A DNA stretch of 64,000 nucleotides from positions 60,268 through 124,267 of the forward strand of contig JANDJZ010000095.1 in NCBI GenBank assembly GCA_027943245.1, written 5' to 3'. The stretch comes from Acanthamoeba sp. SK_2022b (Eukaryota; Discosea; Longamoebia; Acanthamoebidae). Below, in pieces: positions 1 to 12,306 of this stretch (position 1 is the first letter of the stretch; the number at the start of each line of letters is the position of its first letter). A program made the translations under genes and the position numbers. The notes under the pieces are model-generated. The model saw nothing but the letters and a program-made list of their open reading frames with translations. It searched no databases and was not told the origin of the DNA.

Positions 1-892
1 AAGGTAGCGGCCGCGAAGGATCGTTGCAGAAGCTCGGCTTGGTGTGTGGTGATTGGAATTTTCGATCTCGCTGAGAAGTCGGGTGGTTGGTGATTGATGC
101 GCGAAGTCGATCGAAAGACGCTGTCTATGAAGCGGGTCGTTCGAGTTCGCTGTGGTGGTTGGTCGCTTAGCGCCAAAAGTGGTCTTGGTGGTTCGAGAGG
201 TTGTTGAAGCTTTACTCGGTTGCCTTCCCTGCTTTGGCTTACCCCACTTTCCCTCCATTCTGCTCCTTTTCTCTGTCGGCGGCATCTCGTTCCAGGCAGA
301 AGCCAACCACAGATCTCGAATTGTCCGCAGAAATCAATTTTGCTGACGTGGCCACCCCTCTCGCGCTTTTTTATCCTGCTTTTTTCTTGGAGCAGGTCGC
401 GGCGCTGCGATTTATCCCGACACCATAATATCATTCTCGGTAATTTTTGGGATTTATGGCGGCTTGCCGCTACGGAAAATTCCTGGACAGCCAACTGATC
501 GAAATCAGAGCGGAAGGTCGATCGCAGTACTAAGAAAATGCCAGATGCTACTCCAACCGCTGAAGCGAGAGCGGAGAAAGGTGTTTGGAAATTTCTACGT
601 TCAGGCTGCGGTCTTTCTTCAGGGAGCGGCCGTGCGGTTGTCTTTGCTTGTTCGGCCAGCGAAGGCCGGTCCTGGGGCTCAAAGCGTCTCTGGACGACTT
701 TACCCGAAAATCATAACGTGCGCTGTACGGCGCGTGTAGTGGGCGAGCACAGCTGGCAGCTCGCGACGTGCACTTGGACCTAATCAACACCACCAACAAA
801 GGACAGACTTACCAAGGTACAGACAATTAAAAAAGAAGCTTTCCGACGCGGCAATCTTTTCGTTTTCTTACGCATGTGCTAGAGACACAGAG
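1..892. other. 5' flank of the copine gene; no gene seen
   Basis: I see no convincing coding exon, RNA gene or repeat in this stretch. The overlapping open frames on both strands share no recognisable motif and look like the chance frames expected in GC-rich DNA. It probably holds the promoter and 5' untranslated region of the copine that starts at 893. A gene ending just left of the window cannot be excluded. Confidence 0.4.
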
Positions 893-2146
893 ATGGACGT
901 GGCCTGGCAGCCACAGTGGCAAGCGCAGTGGGGAGGGTTAGAGGCCGGCATGTACGCGCCATCGCAGCCAGCAACCGGAGTCGTGACGGCGGACATGACC
1001 CAGGGGCACACCCTTCAGAAGGCAGGCACAAAGGTGGAGCTGCACGTTGCCTGCAAGTACTTCCCCCCCCCCCCAATGCACCACTTCACCGCAGCCGTTC
1101 TCTTGGCTTTCGGCGTGGGTAGCTTAGTTCTTTCGAGAGCACCGAGCTCTCTCGGAGCTTTGGGGCTTCGTTGGCCTCTTGTGCTCACCTCCCCTTCCCG
1201 CAGAGACCTGGTGAATCTGGACACTTTCTCCAAGTCAGGTATGGTCGCGCTTCCGGCGTATCTGCAGCTTGTCTATTGATCTCCCTCTCCCTTCTCTTCT
1301 TCTCCTCTCTCCCATTGTCGATCAGATCCGATGTGCGTGGTCTACGCGAAGGAGAACGACAAGTGGAAGGAGATAGGCAGGACTGAGATCATCTGGGTAC
1401 AGCCGCAACATCGCCTCCAAGCGCTCGTTGTACCGCTCTGAGCGTGTGTGCGCACGTGCTTGCTTGCATGTTTGCTCACCGTTCTCTTCATCGTAAAGGA
1501 CAACTTGAATCCGAAGTGGGTCACATCGTTCAAGATCCCCTACCACTTCGAGAAGGTGCAGCCGCTTATGTTCAAAGTCTACGACATCGACGACAAGAAT
1601 GCCGGCCTCGACAAGCAAGATTTCATTGGCCATGCGGTACCCACCCGCACCCACGCAGCGCTCCCCCGACCTCACTCACTCATTGCCGGCGCCCAGGAAT
1701 GCCGCTTGAGCGAGCTGATGACATCGGGCGGCCAGACCCTCGTGCTGACCTTGGCGTGCGTAGAACCATGTGGCACGCCACACGCCGTCGGCGTTCACTC
1801 TCACATTTGCCAAACACACGACAACACACGCCCTGCAGGAACGAGCATAAACCAAACAGGAGGAACGGGAAGATCATGGTCATGGGCGAAGAGATCAACG
1901 ACAGCATCCCGCAAGACCAAATCGCGGTGCGCTCCCTGCGTGCAGGCGGCTGGACGAGGTTCTCCTGAAGATGGAGGACCGCTGGCACAGTCCGTGGGGC
2001 TGACGCGGCACTCGCACGAAACGCAGTCGCTGAATGTGAGGGACAAGTACGTGAAGACCAGAAAGGAGCACCACCGCTTCAAGTTCTCCGCGCATAGCCT
2101 CGATCGAAAGGACCTCTTTGGCAAGTCGGGTAAGCCCTCCGCATAT

Positions 2147-2212
<66 letters not shown>

Positions 2213-4557
2213 CACAGCAGTGCAGCGAGAGATGAGGCGTTCGCGAACGATGGCTCACGATTGTTCATGCGTGGGCGCAGATCCTTTCTTCGTCATTCTG
2301 CGAGCACGCGAGTCTGGACGGTCGGGCGAAGGCGACAACTGGGTGCCGGTCTACAAGTCAGAGGTACGTCCGTGGTTGTCGTACACAGGCTGTTGGCTGC
2401 CTTGTGTTCGAGCGCGGTTTGCGGATAATGTGTATTGTGGCGCGTGAGCGCGCGGTAACCGACGTGCCTCCCCACGCTTCGACCAACCAGACCATCAAAA
2501 TCACGCTGAACCCGAACTGGGCCCCGTTCGAGATATCGGGCGAAGACCTCAACAATGGAGATCCGAAGCGGCCTCTACTCATCCAAGTCTGGGATTGGAA
2601 CCGCAAGTACGTCGCATGCTTGCGTGCCTTCCCTCTCGCAAGTGACGGTCCTCCAACCAGAGCCGTGCATGTCTGGCGTTGCGCAGCGGAGCACATTCAT
2701 TCATAGGCCAAGTCGAAACGGACACGGACGAGCTCTACTCCAACAGGGGCGATTTTCCCATAATCAACAACAAAAAGAAGGCCAAAAAGAAGAAGTACAG
2801 AGATTCAGGTAAGGGCCTGTCCTCGGCTCGTTGCTTCTTGCGAGAGCTCACCATTCCGGGACAGGGCTACTGAGGGTGGAGACTCGCGGCAAGGAGCTGC
2901 GCGAGCACAAGATACCCAACCCCTACTACGGCTACAATGCCCACACGTAACTCTCCCCTCTCTATGATTTATTTTATGACCAACGTTTTCTTGAAAATAA
3001 TAAACCAAATAAAGAATAAAAATTATTGGTTGACACCGCGGTGCGTGTCACGTACAGATTCCTAGAGTACATCGCTGGTGGCTGCCAGATCAGTTTGATC
3101 ATCGCCATCGGTACGTCTGCCCTGGTCGCGCAGCAGGTGTGAACCAGTGTGGCCCACTGCTTTCCTCCACAACGCAACAGATTTTACAGCGTCCAACGGC
3201 AGTCCGAAGGACCCTGCGTCACTTCACTACCTCGATCCCAGCGGGGTATGCACCTTCCACCCACCCACACAGACATTACGACACCAAAAACAACCTTGAA
3301 ATTAAATCTAAAAAAAAAAAAAAAACAACAACGCACAATATCTATTGAAAAAAAAAAAAACAGAGAAAGCAAAATGAGTACGTGGCGGCCATCAAGTCCG
3401 TAGGCCAAATCCTGTCCGACTATGACACCGACAAGCGGTATCCGGTATCCACTCCCCCTTCCTTGCCATCGCAGCCTACCGGTGGAACGGGCCTCATGCG
3501 ATCTGTGGGGGGCGGGACGGGATCGGCGCAGCTCTATGGGTTTGGCGCTAAGAAGAGGGCCGAGGGCAAAGGCGGGCCGGCGCACCACTGCTTCGCGCTC
3601 AACGGCAACGAAGACGACGTACGCGATCGCTCCCCTCTCCTCTCGCGCTGCGCCAGTCCGCCTCTCCCGTGTGCGCTCACGCGGACCAAAACCTGGTCCC
3701 AGCCCGAGGTACAGGGCATCGATGGCGTGCTCCAGGCCTACGAAACGGCGTTCGAGCACTGGATCCTGTCGGGCCCCACCAACTTTGCCGAGGCACGTGT
3801 CACCATTCTGCTCACTCTCCTCCTCCCGCACGCCAGCTCACGCCCCTCTTCCTCTCTCTACTTATACTTATTGTGTTGCCTCGCAGATCATATCCACGGC
3901 TGCTGATATGGCCAAGAAAGCGGTCGCGGAGCAGGTCCAGAACCACTACATTCTGCTCATCTTGACCGACGGGTACACGCCCGCCCGCCGATCCCACTCC
4001 CTCCCTCCCCTTCTCATGTGACTCGCTACTCTCCCCGCCTTCTCCCCATACGGCGGCGTTACAGCATCATTTCGGACATGAGAGAGACCACGCGCGAGAT
4101 CGTTCGGGCTTCCGTTTTGCCGCTCTCGATCGGTAACCTCCTCCCCTCCCACATGCTTCACGTAGCGCACGCGCACGTCTCGTGCCTGACATACATGTGT
4201 GACGGACTCGCCGTGGCTGCAGTCATCGTGGGCGTGGGCAGTGCCGACTTCAAGGACATGGTTCGACCGCCAATCCTAATTCGCAGCCATCTCTCCCCCC
4301 CCTGTGTGGCGTGGTCGGGACCTCGTCCGCTGATCCACTTGGCGACCCCCCCCGCGTGTCTTTCCAGGACGTGCTCGATGCCGACGACAACCCGCTGGTG
4401 TACAACGGCCAGGAGATGGAGCGGGACATCGTGCAGTTCGTTCCCTTTCGCGAGTTCAGGAACAACCCCCAGCAGCTCGCCGAGGAGACGCTCCAGGTTC
4501 GCGATCCGTTACCCCCCCTCTCCACTTTCCGGGCAGGGTCGTGTGGTGGTCGTGGAC

Positions 4558-4627
<70 letters not shown>

Positions 4628-5126
4628 GTGTGGCTGACACGATCGAACGCGCGCGAGTACAGGAGATTCCGTGGCAGCTTACCTCGTTCATGGCCATCAA
4701 CAACATCAAGCCCAACCCACGCTCGGCCTTCCAGTACTGGCCTCCTCGCCCTTTTTGCTGTCGACACGATCGCGGTGCTGACCAACCGCTCGGCCCTCCC
4801 CCCTCCCTCTCTCCCGGCCTACAGGTACCCGTCGTCGCGAGGCTCGGTGATGGGCCTGCAGCCTCCGGCGAGCGTCGGTGTCCAGTTCCCCCCTGGCGGG
4901 CCACCGCTAAGCCAGGTATCGTATCGCCTCACATCGCCGCATAGGCCTCCCGCCCGCCTAGGCCGAGGCCCAGGCAGGGGCCACGACATTGACCCCGTTC
5001 CCCCTCCTTGGCGGTGATTGCAGGGCTACCCCGGCTTCGATCCCGCACACGCCGCCTATAACGCAGCGGTAAGCCCGCCTCCTCTCTCCCCTCTTCACGT
5101 CATGCCACCTGTTCTCACTCTTGCGT

Positions 5127-5209
<83 letters not shown>

Positions 5210-6004
5210 GCGTTTGCGCGGGCCAGCAGGGGCCGCCACCGCAGCAGCAGCAGCAGCAGCAGCAGACCCCGCCGCAATGGAACGGCGGCGGTCAGATGCC
5301 GATGAGCGGCCAGTACCCGCCTCAGCAGTCGTGGGGCGGCCAGCCGATGCCGCCGCAGTACCCCCAGCAGTATCCCCCGCAGTACCCGTCCCAGCAGCAG
5401 CAGCAATGGCAGGGCGGCCCCAGTGGACAACAGCCCTACTACCCGCAGCAGTACCCGCCACAGCAGCAGCAGTACCCGCCCCAGCAGTACCCGCAGCAGC
5501 AGCCGCTCGTGGCCCGAGACTCGAGCACGCCGCCCACCTCGCAGGGACACTACGTGCAGCCCCCGCAGGGCGGCCCTGCCTATCCCGATCACCAGCAGCA
5601 GCCACAGCAGTACTACCAGCCACAGCAGCCGCCCGCCTCGCAGGGACACTACGCGCAGCCCCCGCAGGGAGCGCCGGCGTATCCCGACCACCACCAGCAG
5701 TCGGTGGGAGCCCCTGGCCTGATCGCGGCCGACGGCGGAGCGAGACTGGACGCCCAGCTGGAGGAACTGCTGACACGCCTGGGCTATCTCAACTTCCGCG
5801 AAACGTTCCTGAAGGAGAAGCTCACTTACGAGGTACTACCTCTGCTCTACCCTCCCGGTGTTGATTTAACCCATTTTTTTGGGTTTTTTTTGCCACGCTG
5901 AGCAGGCGCTGAAGGAGTTTGGGAAGGACGACCTGAAGGAACTGGGCCTACCAGCGGGACCGCGCATCGCCATCTACAACGCCATGCACAAGACCGACGC
6001 TTGA
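893..6004 (+). CDS. Copine with C-terminal Gln/Pro-rich linker and SAM domain
   Basis: Calcium-dependent phospholipid-binding protein of the copine family, assembled from about 20 short exons. The first C2 domain runs from about 1030 to 1770 and includes DPMCVVY, NLNPKW and VYDIDDKN. The second C2 runs from about 2040 to 2760 with NPNWAPFEI and the loop VWDWNR. The copine A (von Willebrand-like) domain runs from about 2870 to 4740 with the MIDAS-type motif DFTASNGSP, then YGFGAKK and [11 protein letters not shown] Gln/Pro/Tyr-rich stretch (about 5225-5700) follows. The last two exons encode a SAM-like helical domain ([23 protein letters not shown]) ending at the TGA at 6002-6004. Usual copines stop after the A domain, so the tail is the odd part. 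Three (CA/TG)n tracts lie in its introns. Start ATG at 893 opens a frame that runs directly into C2. The family assignment is firm; individual splice sites are by eye. Confidence 0.88.
2148..2211. repeat. (CA)n microsatellite in copine intron
   Basis: Uninterrupted CA dinucleotide run of about 64 bases inside an intron between two exons of the second C2 domain. Confidence 0.95.
4559..4626. repeat. (TG)n microsatellite in copine intron
   Basis: TG run of about 68 bases in an intron near the end of the copine A domain, on the sense strand of the gene. Confidence 0.95.
5129..5205. repeat. (TG)n microsatellite in copine intron
   Basis: TG run of about 77 bases in the intron just before the Gln/Pro-rich exon, on the sense strand. 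Confidence 0.95.
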
Positions 6005-6499
6005 TGCACGCTGATACTCAAGGCCCTGGGACCCTGGGACACTGACACTGTGGCAAGCCTGCAGCAACAGCAGAGGGACTGACAGAAGCGGTGCGGCCAA
6101 ATGGAATCGGCAGCTGCATTTGACCGGGACAAAATCTTGCTGTCCTCAAAAACCAGCGTTCAATCCTGATCATGCCTTTGCTCTGTCCCACATTGGGCAA
6201 GGAAGGCAAAAAACTCAAGCAATTAAGAGATGTTGTCAACAGAGAGTGTTCAGAAAAAAGTAACAATGTCAGTGTCTTTTAATGCATAGATCTACCAAAG
6301 TTGAGCTGTAACAAGTCGATAGAAGACTCCCAACGTTTCGAAACCTGGTTCAGCTTCGGAGTTAACGGGACCCTGTGGCCGGAAAAAAGGAGGCATCGCG
6401 ATTGCGCCGGTCGAGAAAGCAAAATTCCCTTTCTTCCCGGCCAGATGGCGATCACAATCTTGGTTGATTTAGTCAAATTTTACACTTGGATCAATCGAA

Positions 6500-9230
6500 A
6501 ATGGTATTGCGCATTGTGCTTGATGTTGTAGGACATAAAACAGAGTTTGTGATGTTAAATCTATGATTGATTGTGACTTCACCCCCTCTCTGCTGTGGTC
6601 ACAACCTGTCCCACCACAGCAGCCAAGGTGTCTTCAAAAATGGGAGGCAAAACCCATTATATACCTGTCGAAAATTTCGTTTGCACCAATCTGTTTTGGA
6701 AGGTTCAGGTTTGGAGTTAACATGACATGTTTTCATTTCTATTTTTGGCATTTCAATTGACTTTTGCACTGATATAGAAAGACATTTTTTGATGCACTTT
6801 GGTTCCTCTATGTGGTTCTCTGCAGTGTGGGAGAAGCCTTGTGCTGCTGCTGCTGCCAAACAAACCTTTCCAATTGACAGTGATGTAGGTCAAGTTATAG
6901 CCACCAGCTGAAGTCTGTAAGAATAATCTCTAAAGAAAAATTCACTGATCTACTGATGCTACTAAAAATAACACCCTGTATGTGGTTCTTTGTATCAAAG
7001 AACTGGCCAATGGGGATCATCCCCACCCAGCCTATTGACCAATCATCTAATCGCAACTGTGAGTTTCCAAAAATAACTGCACCACCGGTTTGGAGGGGGG
7101 CGATTCAGCACAAATGATGAAGATTTTATTTGATTACACAAGATTTTAATATGCATGATGGAGCCAATAATACTTTTATTTTCTTTTTTCTGTGGTCCTC
7201 TGGGCCTGGGGGGGGTTGGACAGCAACCACTCACAGTGATTTCCTTAGCAACCAGTTCTGCCATAGGAACAAGTCCTGTATTGCTCTTAACCAGTTTAAC
7301 TTCATGGGGGGGGGGTGTTGAGTTGGGGTGGTCTCAGAATATACACAGTACTCATTGCACTGATGGCTGTATATAAAAAGAAAATAATATGAGAGAGATA
7401 AATATAAAAAGAGAGAGAGAGAGAGAGGAAGAGAGATGCAAGAGAGAGAGGAAGAAGAGGAGGTGATAGAAGTACCTCAAGCACCACCTTGCAAGGCAGG
7501 GAGGACCAATGTAACTCTGTTTGACTATGATACCATCAAGGAATTCTATGGGAGGTTACAGAGGTGCAATAAACTCACTCTGGGTGCACCACCATATCCA
7601 GACCACATGGATTGGTGGGTAGACTGGTGTGTGTTTGATGTCACCACAGCAGACCTCAACCAAGGCTATGCCTACCACACACCAACAACTCGCAGCAGAG
7701 GAAAGTGTGTAAATCTTTCTCTCAATATTTTTTTTATATTTTTTCTCTTCCTTTTTTTCATTGAAACAAAATACACCCTTAAGGTGGTTATTATGGTGGT
7801 TACCTTGGCGACAGGTCCTGTATTGCTGACAACATGATGATGTTTCTTGCCCCCTCCCCAAGGGTGCTGTTGAGCCACATCTTGGTGGCTTTTGCAGCCA
7901 AGAAGCCTGGTGTGCCCACCAAGTTTGGTAGAGGTCACCAACTCAGTTCACATTGGTGTGAGGCCTTTTGGTGAATAATTGCTGGCCAGAAGAACAAGAT
8001 TCACTCAAGATGTGTGAATCCACTCCATCTTGAGTTCAAATTTGCACAAGATAACCAGCAACAAGCGACCTGTGCCCACCTCTCTAAAACCATGGAGGGG
8101 TGTGGCTGTGGCTCAACACCACCATGCCTGAGCTTCCATGGAGCCAATTTATTTGGTGCACAACTTGCAGCTGCAGAGCAGCTTCACAAGCCACTACCAC
8201 ACAACTATGACAACTTTGAGGCAACCAACAACACCGACTGCAACATGCTGCACAAGTGCCCTCGCCTCCAGGTGGCAGGAGAGCCTCAGGCTGAAGGAGG
8301 AGAGGAGGAGGCAGTGGCCAGCACTTGACCTCTGATGAAGAAAAAGCACCATGATAATTAATAAATTGCATGCATTCTATCCACTTGGTGTTGACACTAG
8401 TAACCCTAGCAACAGGTCCAGTAGTGCACAAAACAGGCATGTCGACACAAAATCACTCAGACCCAATGTGCATCGGTACCAACCCTTTAAAGATGTTTGT
8501 GAAAAACCAGTCATACCAATTTAATCACGATGCATGTTGACCAATACATTTTGTCAAGTACAAAACATTCAATTTTCAACACTGTTTTACCTCAGGGACT
8601 GAATTTGAAGCTTTTTTATATATATATAGGCCTTGTACATATCTCCATGTTTTTAATCCATCTAAAGTGTACATTGTTACTTTTTTCCAAACACTCTGTT
8701 TTCTGCTTCACACCTTAGGGTTGGCCCCCTTTGTTGATTATCAATAGTCATTCAACCCCACAATTAACAGATTTTATCCTTCAAACATCTTCCATCACCT
8801 TGGTATTGAAGTAAGTACTGCTCAATGGGCACACTGGCTTTGTGTGGTGGATGCACAATGAAGGTGGGACATGTTCAAGAACACCATCCAAGCCAAAATG
8901 TGGCACAAGCAGTACAAGGCATGCAATGTGTGAAACAGGTGCCTTTCTCTTCTGTGTTGTCATTTGCATGTGTTTGCTTACCATGTCTGGTGATGTACTT
9001 CAGCTTGCCAAACAGAAGAGGCCTTATGCCAAAAGAGAGTCAGCCCAAGGTAGTCATGGCAGAGAATGTTGCTGACAAGATTTGAAAGCATTGTGTGGGA
9101 GATTGTGCATTCTTGTACCCAATGATGTCCCTTTGGCCCAGTGCACATGTACTAATCTTGTCTCCCTTATGCCTCCTCCAAGGTGCCCACAGGTTTCTCT
9201 GCAAATAATGCATGTAAGCCGGCTGTTTGA
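6500..9230. mobile_element. CpG-depleted island, probable decayed foreign or transposon DNA
   Basis: Base composition changes abruptly here. The sequence is richer in A+T and in TG/CA, and nearly free of CG dinucleotides (one in 7441-7740 by my count), while flanking genes are CpG-rich. Coding-like pieces survive, but I found no complete gene, terminal repeats or recognisable transposase. The best is 7436-7685 (+), with an acidic start, the motif DWWVDWCVFDV and a possible donor after it. A second lies at 8150-8328 (+). The motif around CCTAGCAACAGGTCC recurs in degenerate form near 7243, 7799 and 8399. What the island came from is unknown; a transposon or viral insert decayed by loss of methylated cytosines is my inference. 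Confidence 0.5.
7436..7685 (+). other. Coding-like exon remnant in the island, function unknown
   Basis: Open frame with a Glu-rich start (EREEEEEVIEVPQ), then an ordered-looking stretch with FDYDTIKEFYGRL, PYPDHMDWWVDWC and FDVTTADLNQGYAYH, then a possible donor at GTGTGTAA. The aromatic and Cys content looks more like real protein than chance. A further open stretch at about 7864-7974 (HILVAFAAKKPGVPTKFG) could be a following exon. I do not recognise the family. Codon use differs from neighbouring genes because CG-containing codons are nearly absent. Confidence 0.3.
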
Positions 9231-9239
9231 CTGAGTTGA

Positions 9240-9663
9240 CCTCAAGCACTTGTACTTGTCGCCATAGGCCTTGTCGCTGTTGATGTAGGTGTAGAACTTT
9301 GTGTCGGACACGGCCCTCAGCCAGTGGATTATCTTTTTTATGGCTAGCTCTTTGTTGATTCAATGTACAGCCCTAGTACCACCAAGGATGAGGGCAGAAC
9401 AAAAAGTGAAAAGAGGCATCCACGCACCTGTCGAGGGTCGAAAGAACCGGCTCCTGAAACACGGCGCAGATGTTGTCGCTTTTGAGTCCGTCTAAGAATG
9501 TCTGGTAGTGCCGACGTAGTGGCTGGAGATTGGGTGGGTCGATGTTCTGGTAGAGCAACCACTTGGTGATGTTAGAGCTAAAGAAGTGTTCATTGCTTGG
9601 AATGGTTTTCTCTTGGAATTGCCTGAGATCCAGAGCTGGGAGGTCTACTACGCCGGTTCTCAT
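9240..9663 (-). pseudogene. Broken or partial gene of unknown function
   Basis: Two stretches on the minus strand have the GC-rich third positions typical of genes here. The first (9663-9428) encodes MRTGVVDLPALDLRQFQEK and ends at a good donor (CAG|GTGCGTGG). The second (about 9350-9240) contains KFYTYINSDKAYGDKYKCL. They do not join in frame with the obvious acceptor. Recognisable coding ends where the CpG-depleted island begins near 9230. It lies head-to-head with the gene starting at 9805, and the upstream in-frame Met at 9813 would overlap that start, so Met at 9663 is more likely. I read it as a gene whose 3' part was lost or replaced by the island, but an intact gene with unusual splicing is possible. 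Confidence 0.35.
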
Positions 9664-9804
9664 CGCAACGCGATCGTAAGGTTTGCGAACGTCGGCCGTC
9701 GCCTCTTCATCTTGCAAAACGTATGACGTAGAGCGCGAAGACCACGCTTTTTTTATGGACGTAACAACATAAAACCCTCCCTCACCTCGAGCACTTCCTC
9801 CGCA

Positions 9805-10929
9805 ATGTCGCACATACGTACCGAGTTAGGCCCCAAGCAAGATGACGCGAGGGAGTGGGACTTTCCCGACTTCCTTCGTGACCTGTGTGAATCTATGGAC
9901 CAGGCTCACCCCATGCATCGACACTTTACAGTCTCGAGGGGCTGGGACGAGCTGCTAGCTTTCGCGCCCGTATGCGACATTGAGGAATGCCACGATCAAC
10001 ATCTCGACGATGACAAGTGCACCCAAATGAGCCACAACATGTGGGTGAGGCTCAGAACCTACGCGAGCGGCGAGTCGAAGCTAGTCAAGCGCTGCTGCAC
10101 GCCGACCCCCGACGGACGAAGTCTGACGCTAGAGAGCATTCGGATTAGGGAACGAGAAATCCAGGCGCTAGCCCCCATAGCTGAATTCGATTTCACGCGC
10201 TACCACCTCGCCACAGATGAGGGATGGGGTTTCGAGCTCTACATCGATGTGGTCAGACTGCCCGAGCAAGAAAATGAGTACGCCGTCGTGGGGACCATCG
10301 ACGTAAGAGAGCAGGCAAAGCTGGACGCTGCGATCGAGATCCTGCCGAAGGGCCTTTGCGTCATGCCGGTCCCCAGCAAGGTCTATCAGGTGCTCATGAA
10401 TAAGAAGAACAACCCCAACGCCGTTTCGGAGCGTCTCGGTGCCATCGCGCTCAAGTACGAGAAGTCGTCGTTCGTGCGCAAGGACCCGCTGCGCCACCAC
10501 AAGCTCGTTCAGGACACCAAAGTCAGGAAATGGTTTGCTGTCGTCAACCGAGGGACGTTTGCAGACAAATATGTGGGGCTGGACAAGGAGGATTGGTGGT
10601 ACCTGAGCACCATCAACATGGAGGATCTCGCCAAGTACGGCAACAACGAAGACACCGATGCGTTGCTAGTGGCACACTTGCGAGCGTTTTCACACTTCCG
10701 TGCGTTACACCCAAGCTTCATTGTGCTTGAATTTGCTGATATTTCTTCCTGACGCCCAGGTTACTACGAGCTGGCCAAGTCTTTGCGCACCAACCCAGAA
10801 AGTCTTGACCCGGAAGACTGGATTAGGATAAGCTTGCACAGCACTGAAGAGCTGTGCAAGTACGGCAACGTACCAAAAGATGTGGCCGTACACATGCTGA
10901 AACAAGCACTCGCAAATCGGGGCTACTGA
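9805..10929 (+). CDS. Unknown conserved-looking protein, two exons, internal duplication
   Basis: The first exon (9805-10699) is open for 298 codons. It ends at a donor GTGCGT and joins in phase to 10760-10929 after the acceptor CCCAG, giving about 354 residues with TGA at 10927-10929. No signal peptide or membrane segment is evident. A short unit is repeated: LDKEDWWYLSTINMEDLAKYG near residue 255 and LDPEDWIRISLHSTEELCKYG near residue 316. The repeats are rich in Trp and acidic residues and could form helical pairs. The N-terminal part has scattered Cys (CDIEECHDQH, KRCCTPTPDG) but no clear zinc pattern. I do not recognise the family and give no function. It starts head-to-head with the broken gene to its left. 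Confidence 0.7.
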
Positions 10930-11040
10930 GGGAGTGAGGTGTCGTCACAATAAAGGGTGCGTTTACCGCGTAAATAGGACTGTCACAGACCCGAGGAGGA
11001 TCACTACTGCTACCGACGTGAAAAAAAAGTGTATCTACAC

Positions 11041-12239
11041 TTAAGAGGGAGAGAACTCTACCAGACGGGCCAGGTCGAGCCAGGGATCGCTGGGCGTGGT
11101 GGGCGTCTCGGAATGGTCACAGGTGCGCAGGGCGTCGACCATAGCCGCCAAATCGGCCGAGTCTCTGCCCTGCACGCCGGCCGAGGCCGTGACCTGCGCC
11201 TGCTGCTCGGCTGGGCCATCGATGAACGCGACCGCCATGCCGCCGCCGATGTCGTCGTACACGATGCGCTGCTGGCTCGGGTTCGGGCCGTGGCTCTGCG
11301 GCGTCGTCACCGCCTCGATGATGGCGTGGCCCAGCGTCGCCGGCTCCGAGGGCGAGTGGCCATCGAGCGGAGACGACGCGGATGACGACGACGACGTCGC
11401 GGGCGACAGCAAATGATACGAAGACGATGGGGTGGGAGCAGACCCCGTGGAGGTGGGGTATTCTGGCGTGTCTGAGTAGGTGAGCGTCCTCAGCGTGAGC
11501 GGCTCGTAGGCGGCGCTGACGGTGTTGAAGACGGCCATCAGGGACGCCTTCTCGCGCGGGTGGGCCGTCTCGACGGCCTTGCGCCAGGCCTCGGCCCGCA
11601 CCCGAATGTCCGACATCATCGGCCTCGGTGACGGCGGCACCGGCACGTTCTCCTCCAACACCGCGTCCACCACCGCAAAGTGCCAGTTGGTCTGCACGCA
11701 CACGCACAAACACACGCGCGCATGGAGTCGGTTGCTGCTGAGCGTGTCGTATGTGATGTGGAGTGGGGGGGGGGGTTGTGTGAGGTGAGTCGAACCATGC
11801 GGCGAGGCCCGTAGAGGAACTGGTGTCGGGTGAGCAAGCGGAGGCTGCGGTTCCTGGCCGCCCATACGGCGTTGAGGGTGAACACCTCGCCCACCGGCAG
11901 CTCGTTGCGGGCCAGTATGCGGATGGTGAACGCCGCGAAGCAGGCGATGGCCGGCCGCGACACTATTCCCAGAGGCCGCCCCTGCAATTCGTCCTGCATA
12001 CACACAAACGCAAACGCAAACGAAGGTCAGCCAACGGAGTCGACATCCCTATTGGTGACAGCGAGGAGCAGTACCACGCGGTAGTTGAGGAGCGCGCACA
12101 TGGCGGGCGAGGAGCAGATGAGCAACGGGGACTCGATGTCCTCGAACCTCTCGACCTCCTTCACTCGCGTCACAAAGAACGGCTTGCTGTCGACCCACGC
12201 CACGCCATGTTCACACACAGCTAAGCCCCCACTTGCCTG

Positions 12240-12306
<67 letters not shown>

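Noticed and set aside
1448..2428. 326-codon frame across copine exons
   Set aside because: It reads through introns, including the (CA)n tract as His-Thr repeats; only parts coincide with true C2 exons.
5128..5206. Cys-Val or His-Thr dipeptide repeats in several frames
   Set aside because: These come from translating the intronic TG/CA microsatellites and are not protein.
9054..9311. CIICRETCGH as a zinc finger at the end of the broken gene
   Set aside because: It falls within the CpG-depleted island, past the likely end of real coding, and the remaining ligands of a finger are missing.
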